Origin: an uncultured Oscillospiraceae bacterium
GTDB lineage: Bacteria; Bacillota; Clostridia; Oscillospirales; Oscillospiraceae
Direction of reading: 5' to 3'
Length of the DNA stretch: 28,174 bases
Assembly: GCA_934646175.1 (NCBI GenBank)
Contig: CAKUEI010000011.1
Coordinates: 1 to 28,174 of the forward strand
Made by a program: the position numbers and the translations under genes. The notes below the pieces were generated by a model that ran no database searches, was not told the origin of the DNA, and was given only the letters and a program-made list of their open reading frames with translations. Positions 7,906 through 14,652 of this stretch are shown here, piece by piece. Numbering within the stretch: position 1 is the first letter of the stretch; every line of letters starts with the position of its first letter.

Positions 7906-8933
7906 TGACCGACATCAAATCCATGAGCCGGGAAGCCCTTTCTGCGTTTTTGAAAGAGTTGGGGCAGCCCGCTTTCCGTGCAAAGCAGGTTTTTTCCTGG
8001 CTTCATAAGGGTGCGGTCTCCTTCGACAAGATGACCAATCTACCTGCGGCTCTGCGGCATGAGCTTGCCAACCGCTGCGTCATCACTCATCCCGAGGTGG
8101 AACGAAAACAGGTATCCCGACTGGACGGCACCGTTAAATACCTCTGGCGGCTGGGGGATGGGAACTGCATCGAGACCGTCCTCATGCGCTATCAGCATGG
8201 GAACACCGTGTGTATTTCCTCTCAGGTGGGCTGCCGCATGGGCTGCGCCTTCTGCGCCTCCACCCTGGGTGGCAAGGTGCGGGACTTGACACCGTCCGAA
8301 ATGCTGGATCAGGTGCTGTTCACCCAGCTGGATTCCGGCGCAGAGATATCCAATATCGTCCTCATGGGCATCGGGGAGCCGTTGGACAACTTTGAGAATG
8401 TGCTGACCTTTCTCCATCTGGTCAACGATCCGGATGGGATGAACATCGGTATGCGTCACATCTCCCTTTCCACCTGCGGGCTGACAGAGAAAATTGACAA
8501 ACTGGCGTCCTATCGGTTACAATTAACGTTGTCTGTTTCTCTTCACGCGCCGGACGATGAGACCCGGAGCAGACTGATGCCGGTGAACCGGGCCGTGGGC
8601 GTGGAAAAGCTCATGGCCGCCTGCCGAAATTACTTTGCGGTGACGGGCCGCCGCGTTTCCTTTGAATATGCCATGATCGACGGCGTCAACGATTCGGACG
8701 CGCAGGCGGATCTGCTGGCATCCCACCTCAGCGGGATGCACAGCCATGTGAACCTGATCCCCTTAAACGAAGTGCAGGAAAGCCCCCTGAAGCCCAGCAG
8801 GCGGACGGCAGAATTCCAGAAGCGGCTGGAGCAGCGGGGAATCACGGTCACCGTGCGGCGGAAGCTGGGCGGCGATATCGATGCCTCCTGCGGTCAGTTG
8901 CGGCGAAAACGTCTGGCGGAAGGGCAGAAATGA
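7905..8933 (+). CDS. rlmN: Dual-specificity 23S rRNA/tRNA C2-methyladenosine methyltransferase RlmN
   Basis: RlmN is a radical SAM enzyme that methylates A2503 of 23S rRNA and A37 of some tRNAs at C2. The iron-sulfur motif is C110xxxC114xxC117 in GCRMGCAFCAS. Two further cysteines typical of RlmN are present: C103 (TVCISSQ), seven residues before the cluster, and C329 near the C-terminus (DIDASCGQL), the methyl-carrying cysteine. An AGGAGG at 7891-7896 sits 8 bases before the ATG at 7905, which I prefer to an in-frame GTG at 7902. The 342-residue length is normal. Confidence 0.95.
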   Translation: MTDIKSMSREALSAFLKELGQPAFRAKQVFSWLHKGAVSFDKMTNLPAALRHELANRCVITHPEVERKQVSRLDGTVKYLWRLGDGNCIETVLMRYQHGNTVCISSQVGCRMGCAFCASTLGGKVRDLTPSEMLDQVLFTQLDSGAEISNIVLMGIGEPLDNFENVLTFLHLVNDPDGMNIGMRHISLSTCGLTEKIDKLASYRLQLTLSVSLHAPDDETRSRLMPVNRAVGVEKLMAACRNYFAVTGRRVSFEYAMIDGVNDSDAQADLLASHLSGMHSHVNLIPLNEVQESPLKPSRRTAEFQKRLEQRGITVTVRRKLGGDIDASCGQLRRKRLAEGQK

Positions 8934-8941
8934 AGAGAACA

Positions 8942-8973
8942 CGGAAATTTCCGGGGCAGAACGCCTGCTCCGG
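8942..8973. repeat. Palindrome and overlapping hairpin in the rlmN-prpC gap
   Basis: The 61-base gap contains a perfect 12-base palindrome, CGGAAATTTCCG (8942-8953). Overlapping its right end is a 9-pair stem: CCGGGGCAG (8951-8959) with CTGCTCCGG (8965-8973), one G-U pair, 5-base loop. No T-run follows, so it is not a standard terminator. It may be a protein-binding site or an mRNA structure placed before the prpC ribosome binding site. Confidence 0.45.
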
Positions 8974-8994
8974 GTTAGAAGGGTAGATGGATCC

Positions 8995-9720
8995 ATGAAT
9001 TTATGGGGCATTACCAACAAGGGCGCGGTCCGGGAACAAAATCAGGACAGCTTCTGTATCCGCCGCCTTGCGGACGGGAACGCGCTGTGCCTGGTCTGCG
9101 ACGGCATGGGCGGCGCCAAGGCGGGCAATGTGGCCAGCGCGTTGGCTGTTGAGACCTTTGAGGCGTCGTTCCTCGGACAGGATAGCCCGTCCATTCAGGA
9201 ACGGCTGCTGACCGCGGCGGAGGCGGCAAACCTCGCCATTTACCGCCGGGCGCGGGAGGACGAGGACTGCCACGGCATGGGCACCACCATCGTGGCCGTC
9301 CACATAACGCCGCAGGGGCATGCCATCCTGCTGAACGTGGGGGACAGCCGGGGGTACCGGATCCGACCCTCCGGGATCGAACGCATCACCCGGGATCACT
9401 CACTGGTGGAGGATCTGGTGGAGCGGGGGCAGATCACGGAGTCCGAGGCGCGGAGCCACCCGCAGAAAAACCTGATTACCCGGGCACTGGGCGTGGAATC
9501 CCATGTCCGCGCGGATTTTTACGATCTGACGCTGGAAGCGGGGGAGTTCCTGCTGCTGTGCAGCGACGGCCTTTCCAACACCGTGGAGGATCAGGAGCTG
9601 CTGTTTGAAACCCTGCACGGCGGAACGCCGGAAACTTGCTGTCAGCGTCTTTTGGACATTTCCCTGAATCGCGGCGCGCCGGACAATGTGACGGCCGTCC
9701 TGATTCAGATCGAAGCATAA
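8995..9720 (+). CDS. prpC: PP2C-family Ser/Thr protein phosphatase (PrpC/Stp1 type)
   Basis: This manganese-dependent cytoplasmic phosphatase removes phosphate from substrates of the neighbouring PrkC kinase. The 241-residue protein begins MNLWGITNKGAVREQNQDSF. It has the metal-binding residues D18 and D36 (VCDGMGG), the block LNVGDSRGYRI, D191 in LLCSDGLSN, and D230-N231 in GAPDNVTAVL. I chose ATG 8995 because it gives the usual N-terminus. A longer frame from 8881 would run 38 codons back into rlmN. The ribosome binding site (GAAGGG) is moderate. prpC-prkC pairing is near-universal in Firmicutes. Confidence 0.95.
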   Translation: MNLWGITNKGAVREQNQDSFCIRRLADGNALCLVCDGMGGAKAGNVASALAVETFEASFLGQDSPSIQERLLTAAEAANLAIYRRAREDEDCHGMGTTIVAVHITPQGHAILLNVGDSRGYRIRPSGIERITRDHSLVEDLVERGQITESEARSHPQKNLITRALGVESHVRADFYDLTLEAGEFLLLCSDGLSNTVEDQELLFETLHGGTPETCCQRLLDISLNRGAPDNVTAVLIQIEA

Positions 9721-9735
9721 AGGAGGGGATTACCC

Positions 9736-11766
9736 ATGGATCAGTACATAGGTAAACTGCTCGATAACCGATATGAAATTCTGGAACTGATCGGCGTCGG
9801 CGGCATGGCCCGCGTCTACAAGGCGCGCTGCCACCGCCTGAACCGCCTGGTCGCCATCAAGATTCTGCGGGAAGATCTGGCCCGGGACGCGGAATTTCGC
9901 CGCCGGTTCCACGACGAATCGCAGGCCGTTGCCATGCTGTCGCACCCCAACATCGTGGCCGTATACGATGTGAGCCATTCCGACAATCTGGACTATATCG
10001 TCATGGAGCTGATCGACGGCATCACCCTGAAGCAGTATATGGAAAGCCGGGGAAACAAGCTCCCCTGGCGGGAAGCGCTGCACTTCATCACCCAGATCAC
10101 CAAGGCCCTGGGCCACGCCCACAGCCGCGGCATCATCCACCGCGACATCAAGCCCCACAACATCATGGTGCTGCGGGACGGCAGCGTCAAGGTGGCCGAT
10201 TTCGGCATCGCCCGCCTGATGACGGCCGAGCACAGCACCCTGACTCAGGAAGCCCTCGGTTCCGTCCACTATATCTCCCCGGAGCAGGCCAAGGGCAGCA
10301 ATATCGACGCCCGCAGCGACCTTTATTCCGCCGGTGTGGTGCTGTATGAAATGCTGACCGGCCGCCTGCCCTTTGAAGGGGATACCCCGGTCTCCGTGGC
10401 CATCCAGCATATCAATTCCATCCCGCTTTCTCCCCGTGAGCTGAACCCCGACATTCCGGAGGCGTTGGAGTCCATCACCATGAAGGCCATGGCCCCCAAT
10501 CCGGACAACCGCTATCGCTCCGCGGACGAAATGCTGGCCGATCTGGAGGCGTTCCGTAAAAATCCGGACATCAGCTTTGATTATGAGCCCTTTACTGTGG
10601 ACATCGCCGATTTCAGCGATGAGCCCACCCAGATCGTCCACGCCGACCGGGTGAATTCCACCATCCGGAAGACCCGCGGGCAGAGCCAGCGGCACGGCTA
10701 TGACGCAGATGAGGACAAGAATGAAGAGGACGAGCCCGTCCGCCGCCGCGACAGCTCCCGCCAGAGCGGGGACGCCCGCAAGCGCAGCATGGTCATCGGT
10801 ATCAGCGCCGTGGTGGTCGTGGTGCTGGCCGTCTTCGCCGTACTGTGGGTCACGGTGTTCAGCGGTATGTTCCAGGGGAACGACAACGCGCCCCGGGTAC
10901 CCAATCTGATCGGCAAAACCATGGCCGATCTGGAGCTGGACGACAGCATTCTGGATGGCTTCACTGTCCGTGACGGCGGCAGTATGCCCAGCGACAAGCC
11001 GGAGGGCACCATCATCGACCAGACGCCCTCCGCAGGGGCCAAAATCACCGGCACCTCGGACGAGGATATGGTGATCACCATCATCACCAGCTCCGGCTCC
11101 GAGCCGATCCACATGATCGACGTGACCAACCGGGAATACCGCGAAGCCACCATCGAGCTGGAAAAGCTTGGCCTTACCGTTGACACTCCGGAATTCCAGA
11201 GCAGCGATGAGATCCCGGAAAACTACGTCATTTCCTACACCCCGGTGAAGGACACCGAAATGAAGGAGGGCGACACCGTCCACCTGGTGGTAAGCTCCGG
11301 GCCGGAGGACACCCCCATTACGGTGCCCAGCCTTGCGGGCATGACTCTGGACCGGGCCACGTCCGACCTGCAGGCCATGGGCCTTGAGGTGGGCGAAGTG
11401 AAAAAGGTTCACGATTCCAGCGTCCCGGAGGGTGTTGTCATGGACCAGTATCCCACCACGGGCACTTCGGTGGCGGCAGGGACGAAGATCAACCTTCAGG
11501 TCAGCCTCGGTCCCGCGCCGGCTACAGACACCACTGAGCCGTCCCAGAACCCCGAAACAGTGACCAAGACCCTCAGCGTGACCCTGCCTTCCGGCGAGGG
11601 GACCGTCCATGTGGTCATCACCCAGAACGCAAAGACTGTGTATGATCACACGGTGGAGCGCAGTCAGGGCAGTGTTTCCGTCTCTCTCACCGGCAGCGGC
11701 ACGGAGGAGATCGAGATCTATTTTGACGGCACTTTGAGCGAAAGCTATCCGTTCAATTTCTCCTGA
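9736..11766 (+). CDS. prkC: PASTA-domain Ser/Thr protein kinase PrkC
   Basis: This membrane eukaryotic-type kinase senses peptidoglycan fragments; homologues control growth, cell wall metabolism and spore germination. It has 676 residues. The kinase domain spans about 13-270, with glycine loop GVGGMARVYKA, ATP lysine K42 (VAIKIL), catalytic D137 in HRDIKPHN, metal-binding D155 in DFGIAR, and SPEQAKG. A charged juxtamembrane region (about 295-350) is followed by one transmembrane helix (about 352-376). Three PASTA repeats follow at about 384-453, 454-523 and 527-592, and a C-terminal beta-rich tail follows a proline/threonine linker. The ribosome binding site is AGGAGGGG at 9721-9728. rsgA starts four bases after the stop. 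Confidence 0.96.
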   Translation: MDQYIGKLLDNRYEILELIGVGGMARVYKARCHRLNRLVAIKILREDLARDAEFRRRFHDESQAVAMLSHPNIVAVYDVSHSDNLDYIVMELIDGITLKQYMESRGNKLPWREALHFITQITKALGHAHSRGIIHRDIKPHNIMVLRDGSVKVADFGIARLMTAEHSTLTQEALGSVHYISPEQAKGSNIDARSDLYSAGVVLYEMLTGRLPFEGDTPVSVAIQHINSIPLSPRELNPDIPEALESITMKAMAPNPDNRYRSADEMLADLEAFRKNPDISFDYEPFTVDIADFSDEPTQIVHADRVNSTIRKTRGQSQRHGYDADEDKNEEDEPVRRRDSSRQSGDARKRSMVIGISAVVVVVLAVFAVLWVTVFSGMFQGNDNAPRVPNLIGKTMADLELDDSILDGFTVRDGGSMPSDKPEGTIIDQTPSAGAKITGTSDEDMVITIITSSGSEPIHMIDVTNREYREATIELEKLGLTVDTPEFQSSDEIPENYVISYTPVKDTEMKEGDTVHLVVSSGPEDTPITVPSLAGMTLDRATSDLQAMGLEVGEVKKVHDSSVPEGVVMDQYPTTGTSVAAGTKINLQVSLGPAPATDTTEPSQNPETVTKTLSVTLPSGEGTVHVVITQNAKTVYDHTVERSQGSVSVSLTGSGTEEIEIYFDGTLSESYPFNFS

Positions 11767-11770
11767 TACC

Positions 11771-12655
11771 ATGGGACAGGGCGTTATTCTGAAGGCCATC
11801 AGCGGGTTCTACACCGTGCTGGATGGGGAAGAGAAGATCACCTGCAAGGCTCGCGGCAAATTTCGCCACGAAAAGGTCACCCCTCTGGTGGGGGACCGCG
11901 TGGAATACACCCGGCAGGAAGGGGACAAGGGCACGGTGGATGCCATTCTGCCCCGGAAAAATCAGTTCGACCGCCCCGCCGTGGCCAACATCGACCAGCT
12001 GGTCATCATCGTGTCCGAGGCGGTCCCGGTGACCGATCCCTTCCTCATCGACCGCATGACCTGCATCGCGGAGCGGCAGCAGTGCGTGCCCGTGATCTGC
12101 GTCAATAAGTGCGACCTTGCCCCGGGGGAGAAGCTGGCCGCGCTTTACCGCTCGGTGGGCTATCCCGTAGTCCGGGTCAGTGCCGCGACGGGCGAGGGCA
12201 TTCCGGAGCTTTCCGCCCTTCTGGTGGGGAAGATATCCGCCTTCACCGGGAATACCGGCGTGGGGAAGTCCAGCATCCTAAACGCGCTGGAGCCGGACTT
12301 TTCCCTTCAAACCGGCGAGGTGAGCGACAAGCTGGGCCGAGGCCGCCACACCACCCGGCATGTGGAGCTGTTCCGCCTTTCCAGCGGCGCCATCGCGGCG
12401 GATACCCCCGGATTTTCCTCCTTTGACACCGACGCCGCTGCCTTGTGGCGGAAGGAGGAGCTGGAAAACTATTTTCCGGAGTTTCGCCCCTATCTGGGGA
12501 AGTGCCGCTTCACCGGCTGCGCCCATGGGAAGGAACAGGGCTGCGCCGTGCTGGAGGCGGTGAGAGAGGAAAAAATCCCTCCCTCCCGTCACGAAAGCTA
12601 TCTGACTCTTTATGAGCAGGCAAAGCTCGTGAAGGACTGGCAGCGGAAAGAATAA
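11771..12655 (+). CDS. rsgA: Small ribosomal subunit biogenesis GTPase RsgA
   Basis: RsgA checks late 30S subunit maturation. The 294 residues comprise an N-terminal OB fold, then a circularly permuted GTPase in which the G4 motif VNKCD (about residue 112) precedes the P-loop GNTGVGKSS (about 160) and DTPGFSSFD (about 210). A C-terminal zinc site follows (CRFTGCAHGKEQGC). The permuted order is diagnostic of the YjeQ/RsgA family. There is no clear ribosome binding site in the four-base gap after prkC, so translation may be coupled. In Bacillus rpe and thiN follow; here a terminator follows instead. Confidence 0.95.
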   Translation: MGQGVILKAISGFYTVLDGEEKITCKARGKFRHEKVTPLVGDRVEYTRQEGDKGTVDAILPRKNQFDRPAVANIDQLVIIVSEAVPVTDPFLIDRMTCIAERQQCVPVICVNKCDLAPGEKLAALYRSVGYPVVRVSAATGEGIPELSALLVGKISAFTGNTGVGKSSILNALEPDFSLQTGEVSDKLGRGRHTTRHVELFRLSSGAIAADTPGFSSFDTDAAALWRKEELENYFPEFRPYLGKCRFTGCAHGKEQGCAVLEAVREEKIPPSRHESYLTLYEQAKLVKDWQRKE

Positions 12656-12662
12656 AAAACGC

Positions 12663-12703
12663 AAAAAGGATGTGCGGCTTTTGCCCGTACATCCTTTTTT
12701 TTT
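12663..12703 (+). terminator. Intrinsic terminator closing the housekeeping cluster
   Basis: AAAAAGGATGT (12663-12673) pairs with ACATCCTTTTT, extended inward by GCGG/CCGT, around a short T-rich loop. The right arm runs into nine consecutive T residues ending at 12703. It is a strong canonical terminator, 8 bases after the rsgA stop. Confidence 0.92.
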
Positions 12704-12726
12704 GATTCACGTCTTCCCCTTCCGGA

Positions 12727-12737
12727 CATAGAATAGG
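12727..12737 (+). promoter_or_regulatory. Candidate sporulation sigma (E/K type) -10 element of spoVM
   Basis: CATAGAATAGG lies 35 bases before the spoVM ATG. CATAGAAT matches seven of eight positions of the Bacillus sigma-E -10 (CATACAHT), and CATAGAATA fits the sigma-K form CATANNNTA. The -35 region is unconvincing (TTCACGT at about 12706-12712). The assignment is inference from the motif and from the identity of the gene. Confidence 0.4.
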
Positions 12738-12771
12738 AACAGGCGGAGCAAGCCGGAAGGGAGGGTATGCC

Positions 12772-12840
12772 ATGAAGATTGTTGTGATCCGGTCCCCCAA
12801 ATTTCTTGAGGGCCTGCTGCGGAAGATGTTCAAGATCTGA
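12772..12840 (+). CDS. spoVM: SpoVM, membrane-curvature-sensing sporulation peptide (22 residues)
   Basis: This is a 22-codon gene (MKIVVIRSPKFLEG... ending RKMFKI) behind an excellent GGAAGGGAGGG ribosome binding site, 6 bases from the ATG. Aligned without gaps to Bacillus subtilis SpoVM (26 residues), M1, K2, I6, P9, K10, F11, L12, G14, R17 and M19 are identical, including Pro9, which is needed for membrane recognition. SpoVM is an amphipathic helix made in the mother cell. It marks the convex forespore membrane and recruits SpoIVA. Position supports the call: in Bacillus spoVM lies just beyond the prkC-rsgA-rpe-thiN cluster, and here spoIVA and a SipL-type gene follow. It is four residues shorter than the Bacillus peptide and has Glu at position 13 where Bacillus has Gly. 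The gene is small enough to be missed by ordinary gene callers. Confidence 0.88.
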   Translation: MKIVVIRSPKFLEGLLRKMFKI

Positions 12841-12868
12841 CGCGCGGTTCTTTTCTCCGGCGGCATTT

Positions 12869-12879
12869 CATAGGATAGG
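12869..12879 (+). promoter_or_regulatory. Candidate sporulation sigma -10 element of the SipL-type gene
   Basis: CATAGGATAGG lies 32 bases before the ATG at 12912. It differs at one of 11 positions from the element before spoVM and is placed similarly relative to the start codon. It fits CATANNNTA (sigma-K type) and matches six of eight positions of the sigma-E -10. I see no good -35. The gene might also be read through from spoVM, since no terminator separates them. Confidence 0.3.
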
Positions 12880-12911
12880 GCAGCGAAATGAGATGCAAAA
12901 GGAGCTGAACC

Positions 12912-14432
12912 ATGATGGAACTGGAATTGGAACATACCTTCTTCCACTGTTTTGAGCCGGTTTTGGATACGACCGTCACCCGGGAAGTAACTGCGGAAAG
13001 CATCGTGCCGGATGCCTGTCCGGACATTTTTCAGATCCTGTATACGGAAGCCTCCGTCCGCCTTTGCGGCAAAAGCTGCTCTGAAGGAGCCTTGACAGTG
13101 TCGGCCATAATCTGTGCCAGCGTTTTTTACCGTGCGGAGGAAAACGCCCCCTCCATCTTCCGCATGGAGGTGTCCGTCCCCTTTGAGTGCCGGATGGAAC
13201 GGGAGGGCCTGACGCCGGAGTGCCGGATCATAGCTGATTTAAGCCTTATTTCCGCAGATGCCAGGGCACTGAACCCCAGAAAGGTACTGCTGCGGGCGGA
13301 GGCGGCCGTGCGACTTCTTGCTGCAAAACCGGCGGAAACGCAGTTCCTGTCCGGCGTGAACGGCGGGGAGGATGCCGGCATCCAACAGAAGCTGAGCCAG
13401 GTGCGCTGCCTCTGCACGGTCTCGGTAGAGGAGCGGGAGCTTACCCTGACGGACACAGTGCATCTCCCCGACGGAGACGCCGAGCTGCTTCATGTCCGTG
13501 CCCAGCCGGTCTGTACGGAATCCCGGATCATCGGTGGGAAACTGATCTGCAAGGGGACGATCGACTGGCAGGTCCTCTGCCGCGGGCAGAGCGGCGCGGA
13601 GGAATCCCGCTTTGAGCTTCCGTTTTCCGCAGTGATGGAGGTCGAGACAGCGGGAGAGGACTGCATGATCACCCTTTTCCCGGTCATTACGAATTTGAGC
13701 TGCACCACCGGGGATGGGAACAGCGCACTCACCATAGAGCTTACCCTGTTGGTGCAGGCGCTGGTGCAGGAAGAGCGCACAGTGCAGCTGGTGTGCGACC
13801 TTTACGGCCTTGGGTGCGAAGTAAATGTTGAGGCGGAAACCCTCTCTCTGCAGTGCTTGGAGGACTTCCGCGCGCTGCCGGTCTCCCTGCGGGAATTATC
13901 GGAATCACAGGAGCCGGTCCGCAGGGTGGTGAGCTGCTGTGCCTCCGTCGGTCCGACGGCTTCGACGGAAGAAGGCGGACAATTCGCCCTGTCGGCCCCC
14001 GTCGCCATGACCGCCCTCTGCGTGGGGGAAACGGATACGTCTTTTGCGGTGTCGGGCACTTTTTCCGCCGTGGTACATCTTGACCGCCCTGCAGCCTCTA
14101 TGGTGAACTGCATCTGCCGCGTAACGGGGGAGCCTTACGCCGTTCCCACGGTGGGTGGGGTGGAGTTCCGGCTGCCCCTTTCGTTCTCCGCCATGGTGGT
14201 GACGGAGCAAAAGCGCGCGGTGATCGGCAGCGCACAGCTCAGCGACCGTCCGTCGCAATCGTCGGACGCGCCGTGCCCGTCTCTGGTACTGCGGCCGCTC
14301 TGCCGGGGGGAGCAGCTCTGGGACATCGCCAAGGCGTACCGCACCACGGTGGAGGAGCTGGTCCGGGTCAACGAGCTTCCGGACGAGGACGCCGTGGCAG
14401 GACGGCTCCTGCTGATTCCGCGGCACCGATAA
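12912..14432 (+). CDS. sipL: SPOCS (DUF3794) and LysM domain protein, SipL-type spore coat morphogenesis factor
   Basis: This 506-residue protein has no signal peptide. The N-terminal block with PDACPDIFQILYTEASVRL is typical of SPOCS/DUF3794. Related beta-rich segments recur at about 190-260 and 310-400, suggesting two or three SPOCS units. The last 44 residues (463-506) are a LysM domain: RGEQLWDIAKAYRTTVEEL, then VNELPDEDAVAGRLLLIP. Clostridioides difficile SipL has the same architecture and about the same length. It is the functional counterpart of Bacillus SpoVID and binds SpoIVA through its LysM domain. Placement between spoVM and spoIVA makes the same role likely here. An AAAGGAG site is 7 bases before the ATG; a second ATG follows immediately. 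The orthology is inferred, since other SPOCS-LysM proteins exist in Clostridia. Confidence 0.8.
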   Translation: MMELELEHTFFHCFEPVLDTTVTREVTAESIVPDACPDIFQILYTEASVRLCGKSCSEGALTVSAIICASVFYRAEENAPSIFRMEVSVPFECRMEREGLTPECRIIADLSLISADARALNPRKVLLRAEAAVRLLAAKPAETQFLSGVNGGEDAGIQQKLSQVRCLCTVSVEERELTLTDTVHLPDGDAELLHVRAQPVCTESRIIGGKLICKGTIDWQVLCRGQSGAEESRFELPFSAVMEVETAGEDCMITLFPVITNLSCTTGDGNSALTIELTLLVQALVQEERTVQLVCDLYGLGCEVNVEAETLSLQCLEDFRALPVSLRELSESQEPVRRVVSCCASVGPTASTEEGGQFALSAPVAMTALCVGETDTSFAVSGTFSAVVHLDRPAASMVNCICRVTGEPYAVPTVGGVEFRLPLSFSAMVVTEQKRAVIGSAQLSDRPSQSSDAPCPSLVLRPLCRGEQLWDIAKAYRTTVEELVRVNELPDEDAVAGRLLLIPRHR

Positions 14433-14439
14433 AAAGAAA

Positions 14440-14464
14440 GGCCGTCTGCCGTTGGCAGGCGGCC
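14440..14464. other. GC-rich hairpin between the SipL-type gene and spoIVA
   Basis: GGCCGTCTGCC (14440-14450) pairs with GGCAGGCGGCC (14454-14464) over 11 pairs, with one G-U pair and a 3-base loop. No T-run follows on the plus strand, so termination of the upstream gene may be inefficient. On the minus strand the stem is followed by TTTCTTTTT, which would make it a terminator only for antisense transcripts. Confidence 0.5.
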
Positions 14465-14580
14465 TCAGCTTGTGAAATAGCCTCGCAGAGTTTCCCGTCC
14501 GCAGGCAGGGAAGCGGTGAAATCTGATTGAAAAAGCCACTTTTCCGAGGGCTTTGCAGGCGGTCGTTCTGCGTTTTCCGG

Positions 14581-14608
14581 TCATATCCGGAGCTTATCCT
14601 CATACATA
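14581..14608 (+). promoter_or_regulatory. Probable sigma-E promoter of spoIVA
   Basis: TCATATC (14581-14587) matches six of seven positions of the sigma-E -35 consensus KMATATT. After 13 bases, CATACATA (14601-14608) matches seven of eight positions of the -10 consensus CATACAHT. The spacer is one or two bases shorter than usual. Transcription would begin near 14615, about 38 bases before the TTG start of spoIVA. This matches mother-cell expression of spoIVA in known spore formers. Confidence 0.55.
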
Positions 14609-14652
14609 TGAAGGGAAAACGCCGGCTTTGCAGGCCAAAGGAGGAGTTTCAC

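Noticed and set aside
8881..8994. N-terminal extension of prpC into rlmN
   Set aside because: The extension is a shadow of the rlmN end. The standard PP2C N-terminus begins at 8995.
9730..11799. A 689-codon open frame on the minus strand
   Set aside because: It lies entirely opposite prkC, whose kinase and PASTA motifs are unmistakable. The antisense translation is rich in His, Gly and Asp, as expected for a high-GC shadow frame, with no recognisable domain.
14527..14652. A 42-codon upstream extension of spoIVA from another TTG
   Set aside because: It would include the candidate sigma-E promoter and has no ribosome binding site. The TTG at 14653 gives the conserved N-terminus and length.
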